Positions 1-12,460 are shown, counted from the first letter of the stretch. The stretch: DNA of 64,000 bases from Zasmidium citrigriseum (GCA_002786025.1 NHNW01000015.1:434001-498000); one strand, 5' to 3'. Translations and numbers: made by a program. The notes: generated by a model from the sequence alone, not told the origin.

Positions 1-3000
1 TGCGCGGCAAGGCCTCCGAATACGACAGGACTCTACTAGTGATGCCACTACTACGACCGATCAACCCCAGAGTTCAACTGCCTCAGACGATAACACAACC
101 TCGAGTCCTACGCCGACCTCTACCAAGGACGACCCAAAGACGACGTCGAAGGAAGATGCCCACAGCACTGATGCGACCTCTCCAATCACGCCGTCGGGCA
201 CGGCCACCGACTTTCCTACATCGACCGTCAGCCCATTGCCTGGTAGCAACTCGACTACGGACGCCAATCAACTTCCCATACAGCCCAAGATCAATGCGCC
301 AGTGGGAGTCGCCGGCGCATTGCTCTTGATCGCTGGACTGGGTTTGGGATTTGTCGGAGTGAGGAATCGTTCGGTGCAGACCTTCCTGAGCACAGCCCTG
401 CTGATGGCACTCGGGTGTGAGGTCCTCATCTTCTACCTAATGCACCCGCCAGTACCAGTGGCGGTCCAAGCAGCTTACTTGATAGCCGGTGTTGCCGGTG
501 GACTGCTCTTGGGCGGTCTATCCCTGATCTTCAAGGAAGTCTCTGAAGGTTTCGGTTGTGTCCTGGGTGGATTCTGCTTTGCCATGTGGATTCTGGTCCT
601 CAGCCCCGGAGGCTCGATTACGAACAAGGTCGGAAAGATTATCTTGATCGCTATTCTCTGCGCCCTGGGATACGCTTCTTACATCAGTCGATTCACTCGT
701 GTGTACGGACTGATTGTCTGCACTTCTTTCGCCGGCGCCACCGCTTTCGTTCTAGGGATTGACTGCTTCAGCCGGGCTGGACTCAAGGAATTTTGGTTGT
801 ACATCTGGGGTAGGTTGACAGGCCATGTGGCTCCGGAACAAGGGCTGACTTCAAATGAACAGATCTCAACGACAACGAATTTCCATTATTTACCGACACT
901 TACCCGATTACTCGGCCAATGCGAGCTGAGATTGCAGCTATTATCATTGTCTGTTTCCTGGGCACAATGTCCCAAATCAAGATCTGGAAGATCGTGAAAG
1001 AGCAAAAGGCTAAACATGATGCTCAGCGTATCCAGGATGAGGAAGCCAGGGATGCCCTGGAAGAAGAAGTGGGTAGAGATGTTGAGAGCCGAAACCGACG
1101 AAGCCTAGATCATTGGGAACAGCAATACGATGGCAAGAAAGGACCACTTGTGCGAGTCTCGGACTCTGGTGTCGGATCCTCGATTGAAGAGTTTGGAAAG
1201 GAAGGAAGCGGGCATTATGATGCTGAAGGCATCTCCCGTCGGGACTCCTATCCTCTCGTACACATTCGACCACCCACGACAGAGGGCGAACGACGATCTT
1301 CGTCGAGACTGGCCGCTTCTTCGAACAAGCGTGCGTCTGCGGCTCCAAGCTTGCCTGAGTTCAGGTTTGGAGAGGAGCAGGAGGCATTGAGCTACGACGG
1401 TGAGCACAGAAGCATCCATGCATCGCAAGCTGGCACACCTGGTACAGAGCCAGCGAGCCCAGGTCTCAATGTGCCCGAGGCCTCGCTGAAAGAAAGACGT
1501 GGTGTTGCAATGAAGCGACTCTCACTTCAATCCCTGGCTCAAAAGGAGGCTCTCGAAGCAGCTGCAGACGGCGGCAGTCCGTTTGAAGAAGAGGATGATG
1601 TGGCATCATCCGTTGCCGCAACCGCGGCTGAGCCTCCAGATGCAGATGCGCTGTCCATGAAGTTGTCCAGACCTAATTCGATGTACATGCCGCAAATGCC
1701 AGGTGGTGGCCTCTCGCCGTCGCAGCAGAAGGAAGAATTCATCGAGGAAGATGACGACGAAGCCTTGGGCGTAATGGGAGCTCGCAAGAGCATTGCCAGT
1801 GGTTCAAGCCCGCGGATTCCGCAGACCCCTGGAACGCCAGGAACGGCAGACCCGTTTGAAACGGCAGAGCCTGTCGAAAAGACGGCATTGGCTGATCGGC
1901 TACCGAAGAAGATGTCCAAGGCCGCCTCGAATTATCGGACAAATGAATGGGCCAAGGAAGTAGGACGCGCTGAACAGGATCCTATCGAAGAAGTTCACGA
2001 ACACACGGACGGAGCTGTACAGATCGAGATGGGTAACGCCGCAGAGTCTGCTCGGGCGGACGAGAACAATGCTGCCCCAGCACCACCGCCGCCGCCGCCA
2101 GCGCCACCCGCTCCACCAAAGGCGAACCAGAAGGAACGAAGACGATCGAGCCAGCATCTGTCACGGACGCCTCCAGTTCCTGTCTACTCCCATGATCGCA
2201 GAACGAGCGGCGACAGCTGGTCAGTCCCTCTGGCCAAGAGAGCTAGCAGCAATCCCATCCAGTCCGCACAACCAACTCCAACTCCACCGGCCGTGGAGAC
2301 GAACAATATCGCTGCTCCTATCCTCGAGCAGGGCATTGTTGACTCGCCTATCGATCAACAGCCGCAAAGTCCACCCAAGCCACGCCCGGTCTCGAGAGTA
2401 CCCAGCCTGCCAAATCTCATGGATGCTCGCCAGGAACGGATGGACAAGCGACTGACCTCAACCTCCTTCAATGCTCTCGGTCTCACATCCAGCAGCAACC
2501 TAGCTGGTCAATCGATCCCCGAAGGACAAGCAACGGCACAAGGTAGCCGCGAAGGCAGCCAGGGCGACAAGACATCTCTTAAGAGCGTCCAAGAAGGCGT
2601 CGATGAAGAAGACATGACCCTCGCCGAACGCAGAGCCCTCGTCCAGCGCCAATCCTCCCTCCCCAACCCAACCGCAGAAATGCCACCACCCCGACCACGC
2701 CACATGTCCCAACAAGCAGAATCCACATTCATCCCCCACGCCGCCGCCTTCCAACAAGCCAACGCCTCCGCCCCTCGACCCCCAAAACCCGTCCGCCTCT
2801 CCAGCCAAGGCCCCGCAGTCTACGACTCGCACCAACCACGCCGAGCATCATCCCACAACGCAACAAAGCAAGCCCAGAACTGGTCCGCCTGGCGCTCCTC
2901 AAACGCCATCGCGCAGAACTCTCGTCAACATTTCGTCACGGGCGACAATCAAATCGACATGCTCCGCGCGGCCTACCATCAGGACCAGCGCGAGAAGACC

Positions 3001-3129
3001 ACAGCGCAGCAGCGACAACAGGCGAAGCAAGAAAAGATCGACCAGGCGATGCGCATGGGGGCTATGAATGATGCGCATCGGAATGCTCTGGCGAAGATGC
3101 AGGCGAATGCGAATAAGAAGGCGGAGTAA
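1..3129 (+). CDS. DUF4203-type multi-pass membrane protein with long disordered C-terminal tail (5' truncated)
   Basis: The reading frame is open from base 2, so the start lies outside the window. Two exons join as <1..809 and 863..3129; the 53-bp intron has donor GTAGGT and acceptor ACAG, and the junction reads FWLYIW-DLNDNEF. About 1,024 residues are visible. A Ser/Thr-rich outer segment (bases 2-290) is followed by about seven hydrophobic helices (bases 290-970), matching the DUF4203/TM7SF3-like fold, then a cytosolic tail of about 700 residues. The tail is low complexity, with Pro runs near base 2085, acidic patches and a basic Gln-rich helix at the C-terminus. The biochemical role is unknown. 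The Ser/Thr-rich head suggests a glycosylated outer face, which is inference. Confidence is high that this is a gene and moderate for the domain name. Confidence 0.85.
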
Positions 3130-3739
3130 AGTAACGAGCGAGTCTGCTCAGAAAATTTCTTATTTCATTAATGTTTTGTGTTTGGAAAACCGTCGTTGGT
3201 ATTGTGGCTGACGACGTGAATATACGGTCTCTCTGACTGATGATACCCATATATACATGGAAGTGAAAGATAAGGGAGGGATTTTACTGCACCTTGGAAG
3301 AAAAGAAAGAGGATATGTATGTAATGTTTGGAAATAGGGGAGGGACAGGACGGCCTTTGCAGGTAGTTGCAGTTTGATGAGACTATGAGTTGAGTCTACT
3401 CTTCAACATCGTTCGATTCTCCTTCCTCTCGATCATACGACCTTTGAACGTCGTCTTAAATGCTCAGCTTGTGAGATGGACGGTTCTAAGTCTCAGACGC
3501 AGCTCGACTTTGCCGCGAGTATGGTACCTCGTACATCATAAGGCCAACAGTTTCCATGCGGCAAAGATCGAAGTCTTGGATAGACCATGGTCCCGCAAAG
3601 AGGCCGGACCGAGTGTTGACGTTTCTTCCGACGAGCACTCTCGTCGTCCTCTTCTCCTGGAAGCAGAGAGGCCGCCGTCTTGGACCTATGTCTGTCTTAC
3701 GGTATTTCGGTTTGGGTATCTTCCTGGACTCGTGCTTCT
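3130..3739. other. Convergent 3' intergenic space
   Basis: This 610-bp gap lies between two genes that end toward each other. I see AT-richer UTR-like sequence and no frame with coding character. The short ORFs here look like chance readings. Confidence 0.6.
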
Positions 3740-4156
3740 TCATTTCTTCCCGCCCTTCTTCCGTGAGGGGAAAGCGACCTGATTACGTGGCTTCTTTCGC
3801 TTGTTCTTCTCGACTCGCTGCGTCCTGGCGTGGTCCTGCATTCTCTTGATCTCACGCTTGCTTCGTCGAGGCTTTCCCGACTCGTCTACCTCCATGTCTC
3901 CCTCAGTGGCCTCGGCGTCTTTCGATTCTTTGGGTTCTGCCAGATCGACAACATCAGTCTCTGTCCCTCATATTCCAAAAGCTGGTGCAAATGTACCTTC
4001 CTGCTCCACCTCCATCTTGTCTTTCGGCTGCTGCGCGAGCTCCAGCAATTTTGCGTTCATCCTCTCATTCCTCGCGCTCTCCACTGGCCCAAAGACCTTC
4101 TTCTTGAGAGCCTGGTTGTTGGCCTTGGTCCTGCTTGCTCTTGCGCTTTTGGCCAT
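3740..4156 (-). CDS. DUF2423 small basic nuclear/ribosome-assembly protein (YBL028C-like)
   Basis: Two exons on the minus strand, 4156..3997 and 3936..3740, give 118 residues. The 60-bp intron has donor GTACAT, a CTGAT branch site and acceptor GGCAG. An in-frame acceptor 24 bases further upstream is a possible alternative, but it would leave a 36-bp intron. The start MAKSARASRTKANN and the following basic helix match the DUF2423 domain of yeast YBL028C, a nucleolar protein linked to pre-60S particles. An acidic middle and a Lys/Arg-rich tail ending in KKGGKK follow. The nucleolar role is known for the family and not seen directly here. It is divergent from the SUMO-ligase gene. Confidence 0.75.
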
Positions 4157-4751
4157 GGTGTGTGGTAGTCCGTGGTAGTCGGATGTCAGGCGGTCAAGTG
4201 AATTGAAGAGTCGCCAATAAATTCAGAGCCGACGGTCGCGCCTGCAGAGCCCGGGCCGTCGGTGCGCTAGCGGCAAAGCATGAGCCGTCGAATTGACGTC
4301 CAGGCGCGGTACGAGTGAGAGTGGCCGTCTGCGAGGAGAGCAGCACGAGACATTCACACGCTGTGCGAGCACACAGAGCGCCCCATCTCGCCGCTGCTTC
4401 ACTCGCCGCCGCTGCGGTTCGGCGGCACAGAGCTTATGACCGGCTATCACATGACAGCTTCACTTCTGCACGCCGTTGCTTCTCGATGAATGGCCCGCAG
4501 TTTCCGCAATAATGATCATAGAGCCTGACTTGCTCTTCCTCTCTTTGACCGCCGATTCCACCTTCGACGCTTGCTCACACAGCCAGCCCGCCCGCACGAC
4601 GCTCGCTGCGCGCGTTTGCGAAACCGCATCAATCCCACAACCACCACCGGCGACTCGAAGTCCACCTACAACCTCTCCAGCTCTTCTCCACGATAGCAGA
4701 ACCTTATTGGCCGCGGCCTCGTAGCGGGCAGGCGCGATTGTGCGCAAAGAG
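4157..4751. promoter_or_regulatory. Divergent promoter region, DUF2423 gene / SUMO ligase
   Basis: About 595 bp separate two divergent start codons, so this must hold both 5' UTRs and promoters. It is GC-rich and CpG-rich near 4220-4420 and CT/CA-rich just before 4752. I do not recognise a specific operator. Confidence 0.5.
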
Positions 4752-6992
4752 ATGGCAGCGGCTGGCGGGAACTACCAGCTCCAACAACAGAAGGTCAAAT
4801 GTGAAGCGGCGATTAAGAATTGCATCAACAGCGACCTGAAGGAGATATGCAAGGCCTACAACTATCAAGTGTCTGGCACCAAAGCGATTCTGCAGAAGCG
4901 ATGTCTTGAAAGTGAGGAACACATGAAAGCGAGCCTTGAGCTTGTGACAGTCTTTGGCGTGAGAATATGCTGATCTATTTAAACAGTACTCGAGAACGTG
5001 GTCAACACCGGCAATCAAGCTGACTACGACGCTCTCTACTACCGCGTGAGCCACCACGGACAAGCACCCCCGCGCGCTTCAACCGCACCTTCCAGTTCTG
5101 CGGCAGGCAACTATCCCAACGCGAACGGTCACTATCACAACAACACCAACCAGATGGCGTCACACCGCGCAGCCGGCCGCCTTGATGGAAGGCAGTGTGA
5201 GTGTCGAGATTGATATCCATGTGAACGAGATTCAAGGCTGACATTCCCCAGACTTCAAGTCCAGTCCATTCTACGAGGTGCACGAGGCCGTTCTTCCTCT
5301 CCAAGATTTACCTGGTAAAGACCCCGTTCATATTTCCCCTTCTTGTGAGGCACACTTACGATGCTGATAGCAGGTGCAGAAATGCCACAAAACCGGAACA
5401 CCGTCAGGGTCAACCTCACCCTATCCGCCGACCAGGTATCGCGACTCAAGGCAGACCCCAGCATGCGCTTGATGCTTTACTGCGGAATGACCCACCAGAT
5501 GAACACCCATCCGAGAGTACTCGTGGACGTAGCGTTTCCGAATCAGATCGAGGTTAAGATCAACGGCGATGAGGTCCGCTCCAACTTTAAGGGATTGAAG
5601 AATAAGCCAGGATCGACGAAGCCAGCAGACATCACCAACAGCGTCCGGAAAGCTAACAACTATCCGAATCAAGTGGCGGTCACCTACGCTTTGACGAAAC
5701 ATCGCTTCAGCTTCATTGTTCACATCGTCAAGCACATCAGCGCGGACATCCTCACGGAGCGCATCAAGTCTGGAAGGCATGGCGGAGGTATCATCTCCAA
5801 GCAGAAGGTCCTGGATGAGATGAACAAGGCAAATTCAGACGACGATATCGCGGCAACCTCAGTCAGGATGTCACTGAAGGATCCCATCTCGACCATTCGG
5901 ATCAGTCTGCCAGTCCGCTCGGCTGTTTGCACGCACAACCAGTGCTTCGACGGCTCGATGTTCATGCAGCTGCAGGAGCAGGCGCCTCAGTGGAGTTGTC
6001 CGGTCTGTAGCAAGAACGTCTCCTTTGAGTCCCTCTGCGTGGACAAGTATTTCGAAGAGATACTGCAGAAGACGCCGTCTTCCATTGAGAAGGTGGACAT
6101 CGAACCCAACGGCGAGTGGCGAATCATCAAAGAAGAAGAGGATACGAAGCCGCCAGGCCACTCTAGCAAAGGAGGGAGGGCTTCGTATGATGATGACTTC
6201 GACGACGAGATTGACCTGATCGAGGTCGTGGATCCCAAACCTGCCGCGAAGCCTGCCGTCGCTGCGCGTCCGACGCCGTCTCTGCTTTCACCCATGCCGG
6301 ATCAGAGGTTCCCGATGAACACGCCTCCTCTATCATCAAGAGGCGGCTCGCTAGCTCCATCAGCAGCATCAGCACCGCAGACTAACAAGCGGCCTGCGAG
6401 CTCTGTGATCGATTTGACGTTGGATGACGATGATGACGAACCTCCGCGGTCAGGGAAGAGACAACAGACCGGCGCAAGCACACAACACGGTAATTCTTCA
6501 CAATACAGCACACCAAACTCCATACCCGAGCATCGATATACTCAACCATATTCAGCAGGTCAGAGCCGCGGTACTGATAGCTACAGGCCGCCAAGCAACC
6601 CAGCAAGACCGCTCACCAACGGACGGACCAGCTCAGGCGAGTACGGCAACAACCACCTCTCCAGTGGTGTTGCGAGTGGCCCGGGATCGCCTTACCGCCC
6701 TGCGGGGAGCATCAGCCCCGGCTTCCCAGCACCAGTACCAAACACCAGCAACCAACACAGCAGTTGGGGTAACCACTCGCGCCCGCCGACTGGGCATGCG
6801 CCAACAGGCGCGCAGGCCTTCCAGCCGTTCTCAATAAGACAGCATCCTGCAAGCAATTCTGCTACACAGTCACCGCAGGAGTCTTACCGGTTACCGCCAA
6901 TCATGCAACAACCTCCTCATCAACAGAATGGGTACAATGGCGGATGGAGGAGTGACTACCCCAACTCTTACTCGCGCAGTCCGCCCGGATGA
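4752..6992 (+). CDS. siz1: SUMO E3 ligase of the Siz/PIAS family (SAP, PINIT, SP-RING)
   Basis: Four exons (4752..4911, 4987..5196, 5252..5314, 5374..6992) give 683 residues. All three introns have GTGAG or GTAAA donors and clean AG acceptors, and the phases fit. Residues ~15-53 form a SAP DNA-binding helix pair (LKEICKAYNYQVSGTKAILQ). A PINIT domain starts in exons 3-4. The SP-RING follows, with C-T-H-N-Q-C and W-S-C-P-V-C zinc ligands at bases 5930-6010. A SUMO-interacting motif, VIDLTLDDDDDE, lies near base 6410, and the tail is Pro/Ser/Gln-rich and disordered. The family transfers SUMO from Ubc9 to nuclear substrates such as PCNA and septins. An in-frame ATG at 4740 would add four residues; I prefer 4752. 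Confidence 0.92.
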
Positions 6993-7740
6993 CATCCGGA
7001 GTATCGATGATTGAGGCGCAGGACTTGAAGGAAAAGGGCATAGCTCAAAGGACACGACATGATTTCAGCAAGGCGTTTGGAGCGGAAAGTCGGGCATGAT
7101 CAGTACGAACTCGGCGCAAAGGCAAGAAGGGAAGCTGATGAAGAGACGATGATACCACGGGAAGTCATATTCGGAGTTTGAGACTCGACAGTACTGTAGA
7201 AGCGAAGCGAAAAGCGGCGGGCGTTGCTTGCGTGATTGTAGCTCTTGCTTGGCATGTAAAGCGAACGATCGTACGTTTCTCCAGTTCACGGCTCAGTTCG
7301 CACATACTGTGACATCTCCGCTTTTACTCGACTGATATCGATGTTGTCCGTCCGAGCAGCCGGCATTAAACACGTGAGAGGTGGAGTGGTCGGCTTGCTA
7401 AGCGAGTGAAGATCCGTCCTCCGATCCGTGCCTGCCAATAGGAAGGCTGAGACAAAGCAGGCACGATGGACCCTGGCCCTGGCCAATGCAGATCCACAGC
7501 AAAAGTCGAACCACTTCGAGGAGGTTTAATAAGCCTGGACATCCGCCACCAGACGCTCATTTTACAGGACACGCTCGTTTTTGAAAAGCCCACCACGATA
7601 TACCCCACGGCCTGTACTCTCCCAATCGCCTGTTCAGCACTCGAAGAACTTGACGCGACCGAGGAAATTTTGTGTATTCCAGGACAGGGTCTCACCGGAC
7701 AGCTCGGGGTGAGCTTCACCAAATAATCCATACCGCCAAG
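6993..7740. promoter_or_regulatory. Intergenic region upstream of ERG3
   Basis: This 748-bp gap holds the 3' UTR of the SUMO-ligase gene and the ERG3 promoter. A CACGTG E-box, the core bound by bHLH factors, sits at 7371-7376. Fungal SREBP proteins control ERG3 in several species, but I cannot show a sterol element here. Short ORFs at 7466-7726 look non-coding. Confidence 0.4.
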
Positions 7741-8928
7741 ATGGACGTCGTCCTCGAGGTCTTTGATGGCCTCATGTTCGACCGCATGTACGCCAACCTC
7801 CTGCCCATATCGCCCGCCGTATCGACTTTCGACCCAATCTCCACAATCGCCGCCAGCTGGAAGGGCTACGCGGATCCCAACGCGACTTTCACACAAACCA
7901 CGACTGGCGAATTCGCGCGGTCAGGATGGCAGTTCGAGCCTGCCAGCTCTTACTTTCATGTCGAGCCCAGCGAGTACGCGTATATGAGCAGGTGGGACCG
8001 GGATAATGTCTACCGCCAGTTTGTGAGCTTGTATATTCTTACATGGTGAGTTGGGAAGAATTGAATGTTGAAGTGGATGGGCGCTGATATCCAAGACAGG
8101 CTCTTCGGAATGGTAATATACTTCCTCTGCGCGACGCTCAGTTACATCTTCGTCTTCGATCACGACACATTCAAACACCCGAAATACCTCAAGAACCAAA
8201 TGCGAATGGAGATCCGGCAAACCATGGAGTCCATCCCGATCATGGCCATCTTCACAGTTCCGTTCTTCGTCGCTGAAGTACGAGGCTACTCTTTCATCTA
8301 CGACAGCGTGAGCAATCCCGGCTTCAATCACCCGCTACTGAACTGGCTCGGAGGCTGGTACAACTTCCTCCAATTCCCGCTCTTCCTCATGTTTACCGAC
8401 TTCTGCATCTACTGGATCCACCGCGGCCTCCACCACCCTCTCGTCTACAAGCGCCTGCACAAGCCGCACCACAAGTGGATCATGCCCACGCCATACGCAT
8501 CGCACGCTTTCCACCCTCTCGACGGCTACTCGCAGAGTGTGCCCTACCACCTCTTCCCCTTCATCTTCCCGCTCCAGAAGTTCGCCTACATCGCGCTCTT
8601 CACCTTCATCCAGATCTGGACGGTCATGATCCACGACGGCGAGTACGTGGCCAACAGCCCCGTTATCAACGGCGCCGCCTGCCACACCATGCACCATTTG
8701 TACTTCAACTACAACTACGGCCAGTTCACGACGCTGTGGGACCGCCTCGGCGGTAGCTACCGCAAGCCGAACATGGAGCTGTTCTACAAGGAGACGAAGA
8801 TGAGCAAGGAAGAGTGGGAGAGACAAACGAAAGAGATGGAGAGAATGGTTGTCGAAGTTGAGGGCGAGGACGACAGGAGTTATGGACCCCCAGAGCGGTT
8901 GGCCAAGCAGGCGAAGAAGGTGCAATAG
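7741..8928 (+). CDS. erg3: Sterol C5-desaturase (ergosterol pathway)
   Basis: Two exons, 7741..8045 and 8100..8928, give 377 residues. The intron is 54 bp (donor GTGAGT, acceptor GACAG). It introduces the C5(6) double bond into episterol late in ergosterol synthesis, in the ER membrane. The three histidine clusters that hold the di-iron centre are present: HRGLHH (209-214), HKPHH (222-226) and HTMHH (297-301). Several hydrophobic spans lie between residues ~92 and 275. The C-terminus is charged and cytosolic. Length matches fungal Erg3. Loss or change of this enzyme is known to affect azole and polyene sensitivity. Nothing looks broken. Confidence 0.95.
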
Positions 8929-9342
8929 ATGAGATGATGCATGCGAACAACAGCAGCGAACTTGTGTTTTGACATGGGAGGCGTATTTTCGGGCATGAGG
9001 GATTGAACGATCCAGATTGGATTGTTGACTCTGGGGTTATATTTACGCTTTCTTGAGAGGAAAGCTGGGCTAGGAGATGCTCTCGCCCGTTGATGTTAAT
9101 GTGTTCTGGAAAATGAGAAGGCTTTTGTTGCCAACCGGTATCTTCGCTTTCCTTCTGTTTGACAAGCAGATCTCCCGGGAAGAGTGATCCGATCGATCTC
9201 ATCTAAAGAGGCTCGAGGTTCTGATCGATCGATACAGATCCCCGACAGATGCGCCGCTTCGCAAGTCATATGCCACGACCGTCCGCCTCGCGGACCGTGA
9301 GTGATCACACGGCAACCCGACTCACAGCACAAGAAACCAAAC
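8929..9342. other. ERG3 3' region
   Basis: This 414-bp stretch has no convincing gene. It contains repeated GATCGATC-type palindromic words near 9185-9235 of unknown meaning. Confidence 0.4.
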
Positions 9343-9552
9343 ATGCCCTGGTCATGGTCTCCCTACTACCCTACATACCGACGCCCGTTCGTGACGTACC
9401 AACACCGATCACGGTACCTTTACTACAGCCCGATCGGTGGGGGCGTTATCTATGAAGCCAGAAGGCCGGTGATTGGGTTGAGATCAACGAGGGGTCTCGA
9501 TTTGGGGAGAGATCGCGATTATTTGATTTGGAGACAGATGTATCGGTTCTGA
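9343..9552 (+). CDS. Small Tyr/Arg-rich hypothetical protein
   Basis: A 69-residue ORF starts at an ATG in good context (CCAAACATGCC). The product is very rich in Tyr, Arg, Trp and Pro, with YYSPIGGG in the middle, and no Cys. There is no signal peptide or membrane span. I recognise no family. A second Tyr-rich mini-ORF lies 200 bp downstream on the same strand, which makes a chance ORF a little less likely. A non-coding transcript is an equally good explanation. Confidence 0.3.
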   Translation: MPWSWSPYYPTYRRPFVTYQHRSRYLYYSPIGGGVIYEARRPVIGLRSTRGLDLGRDRDYLIWRQMYRF

Positions 9553-9754
9553 GTGAGTGATTGATTTTATGAGATCTCGGGGAGAAGGGAGGAAGTTGAT
9601 TGTTTGTTCACATGCTTGTCAAACCCCATCTACCACACTTCCCTTCCCTTCTGCTTGCTCTATTCTGACTCCCAACCCACCCGCATAAAGCACTCTTCCC
9701 CTCCTCTCCCATCCGTCACACAACCCCCTCACCTCCCAACCCCAAAAACCACGA

Positions 9755-9991
9755 ATGTTCTGCACCTGCACCTCGTCCTATGCCTACCAATACGCCTACA
9801 CCTACAACACCTGTCCCCTGCATACCTCTCTCGGTCTCAGCGGGCTAGGCTCCTACTTCTCCCCCCAAATGGCCATGTACACCAACGGCATGGCAGCAGG
9901 AATGATGTCGCAGGCGGCTTTGTTGCAGCCGAGGGGATACTATTCGAGGAGGCGGTGGGTGAGGAGTTGGGGGAGGGTTGGGTATTGGTAA
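9755..9991 (+). CDS. Small Tyr/Met-rich hypothetical protein
   Basis: A 78-residue ORF with Cys and Tyr repeats at its N-terminus (MFCTCTSSYAYQYAYTYN), a Met/Ala-rich middle and an Arg/Trp/Tyr-rich C-terminus ending in GYW. The CT/CA-rich leader at 9640-9750 resembles fungal 5' UTRs. No family is recognised. It shares only composition with the preceding mini-ORF. Existence as a protein is uncertain. Confidence 0.3.
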   Translation: MFCTCTSSYAYQYAYTYNTCPLHTSLGLSGLGSYFSPQMAMYTNGMAAGMMSQAALLQPRGYYSRRRWVRSWGRVGYW

Positions 9992-10545
9992 AATCGGATT
10001 TTATTGGGGAGTAGAGAATGGGAGGATGGGTGGATGGAATGTGGAATGTGATGGTGTGGCGCTAGCGTTAGGGTTACGTGTGCGTGAAGTGAATGGCTTA
10101 GGGTTTCTTGGGGTTAGATGTTGAGCGCCGGGAAGAGGATCGGCGACGACGATGGCGACTTGGTGGAGGACTGAGATATTTCTAAGATAGAGAGCGGATT
10201 CAAGATTATTGTGAGATGTATCCGAGCGCTTTCAACGCAAATTGGCGATGTTTTGTTCGCATGTAGACATATGTGCCGCGAAACTGACATGTGATCACAA
10301 TGGAATGGCGGTGCCCGACTTTTCGCCAGTAACATTGGACCCAAAACGACACAGAGCATCGACCATATGAACACACCCAGGAGTAATCGGGATACCAAGT
10401 GTTTGAGTATAGTTTGTACAGTCTGGTATAGTCTCGTTCTGGGGCTAGCCGTGTCTGCTGCTGCTGATCGTCCAAGCAATCGAGCACGCCCATCATCGTA
10501 CACATTATCGTACAGAGTCGTGTGGCACGTCCGACTTGATGTCTT
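9992..10545. other. Intergenic region downstream of the GT8 gene
   Basis: This 554-bp gap contains two isolated TTAGGG words (10068-10073 and 10098-10103) in a G-rich stretch and no credible ORF. It should include the 3' UTR of the minus-strand GT8 gene. Confidence 0.4.
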
Positions 10546-11801
10546 TCACTGCCAGTTGTAACCAGTTGAGCCGTTTCCCAACGCAGCAGCAGAGCCCACG
10601 CTCTCCGGCAGCACTTCAGTGCCCTGCTTCTCGCTCTTCTCGCCTGAGCCGTGGACCTTGACGCCGATAGCGCCCATATCGGGTCGCTCATCATCGCTCA
10701 GCTCGCTCTCACGTCTGGCGACATGCTTAGACATGATAGCAACCACCTCAAACTCTCCCTGCGATTGGCGAAGTTCGAACTGCGAGAACACACATCGTTA
10801 GCTTGGACTCGGCGCAAGGGACGGAGAAGCATTACCCAAGCCTCGTACTCCTCCCACCACCAGCGATGCGTCTCCCCATCCAGTCCCTTGAATCCTGCAA
10901 TCCCATCCGATCCAATGCGCTTTGCCCATGGCTTGTCGACAATGTAGTGCAGGCAGACAATCTCATCCGCGCTCCAGAGGTTGGTATGACGGTAAGCCAT
11001 CGTCTTGACGGCGTTGTATTTCCATGACAGGCCGATCCAGCGGCCGTGGAAGAAGTGGGTGAGGAAGTCTTGGTCTGGAAATCTGAACGTGCCCAGCAGG
11101 TCCGTGGTCTCGAAGAAGTATAGGATATCATTCCAAAAGGCGCGCGTGGGGTGAAAGAGGAACATGCCGCTGTTGAAGAGGTGGTAGGTGCGCTTGGCGT
11201 TCTCGTTGTTGATCTTCGTCAAGTCTTGAAGGTAGGTCGGTGAGTTGAGCGCGCAGTTCTCCTTGGAGTAGTCTTTTGGTGTCCATGGCATTTTGTCTGG
11301 GCTACAGACGCAGTCATGCACCGCACCGATCCACTGATCTGGCAGTCTTGTGGTGTTCTCGAAGACAGTGTCCATGTTCTTCAGAATCGTCATGTCGGCG
11401 TCGAGGTAGCAAATCGTGTCGAAGCCATAATCGAACGATTCGAAGACGCGGAGCTTGGTCCACGTATCGTTGAAACGCTCGACTGCGACGTTTAGCTTGT
11501 GGTGATCAGAAGGCACGAGAAGATCGCACGGCTTGAGGATGATGTTGGACTCCTGCGCCTCCAATTCGAGTGCGCGGAGTGCTGGCTCGGTCAGTGTTGG
11601 GGTATAGAGAACGATCAAGGGATACTCAGATCCTTGTGACCTCAGAGTGTGCGCCAAAAGAACCACGCCTGCAAGGTAAGAAGCACGGGTCAGGAGTGTG
11701 ATGTATGCGAAGCTCTTTTTCGCGCTCGAAGTGCTCGCTCTCTGCTGCTGCTGCTGCTCGCCGTCGCTGTCCCAGAAGCTGTCGTGTCGGTGGGGAGACA
11801 T
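10546..11801 (-). CDS. Glycosyltransferase family 8 protein (glycogenin/galactinol-synthase-like)
   Basis: Two exons, 11801..10836 and 10779..10546, give 399 residues. The 56-bp intron has donor GTAATG and acceptor CGCAG. A GT-A fold begins at residue ~31 (FAYITLLTRASYLAGVVLLA), and the metal-binding DxD is D134-A-D136 in CYLDADM. The family's HLFNSGMFLF and FPDQDFL segments are present. The N-terminus carries a Gln run encoded by CAG repeats (minus strand, bases ~11741-11757), and the tail is acidic and disordered. The enzyme should transfer a hexose from a UDP-sugar. The acceptor is not known; a lack of the glycogenin self-glucosylation context makes galactinol- or wall-glycan-like roles as likely. 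Confidence 0.85.
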
Positions 11802-12460
11802 GCTAACCTTTGTCGGCCGCGCAGGGAATGACGTTTGGACGAAGGATCGTTGGAATAAGCGTCTATGAGACGGAGGAGTGGGAGGCTCGTCGTGGAGTCG
11901 TTATGGCTTCAAGGCGGACCGCAATGAGCACACGACCGCTGCCGGGTGAGTAGGAACGTACCTGTTGTAGTCTGTTGATGTTGAAGTGTTGTGTCGGTAG
12001 AGACCGTGTGTCGAAGAAGTTGGAAAGAAAAGGCCGTCTGCGCAGGTCACGCGGACATTGAGCAGCTCGAAGTGAGTGTAGTCGGTGCTGTCATGCCTTG
12101 TGCTCGTGTGATGTGCGGCGAAGTGAGAGAGAGAGTCCAACGGCTGACCTCCAATGCGGTCAATGTGCGCGTGTTGAAGGAGAGTCTGCCGGTAAGCAGA
12201 AATCGAGTGCCGTGCCGGTAAGCCGTCTCGGAGGTGTTGTGAAGGAAGCGACTGCTTGAGTACCGGTGCCAATCGAGCAAGAACGTCCAGAGGAAGGCTC
12301 GCTCGTAGAAGCCGCACCACGTGAGGCCAGCACAAACAACTTCCCCTCCACTCCACCCCTAGATATCAGCTTTCACTATACATACCTGGAACTCGGAGCA
12401 CCAATTGCATATGAAGACATTTCTGCTGTGCTATACAAATATCGACCGTTACGATGCTTT
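11802..12460. promoter_or_regulatory. Promoter region of the GT8 gene and 3' region of the Ytp1-like gene
   Basis: This 659-bp gap lies upstream of the minus-strand GT8 start and downstream of the minus-strand Ytp1-like stop. ORFs on both strands here have no protein-like composition. I recognise no motif. Confidence 0.45.

Noticed and set aside
10068..10103. TTAGGG words suggesting an internal telomere repeat
   Set aside because: Only two isolated copies, not in tandem, in a G-rich 3' region; chance is enough.
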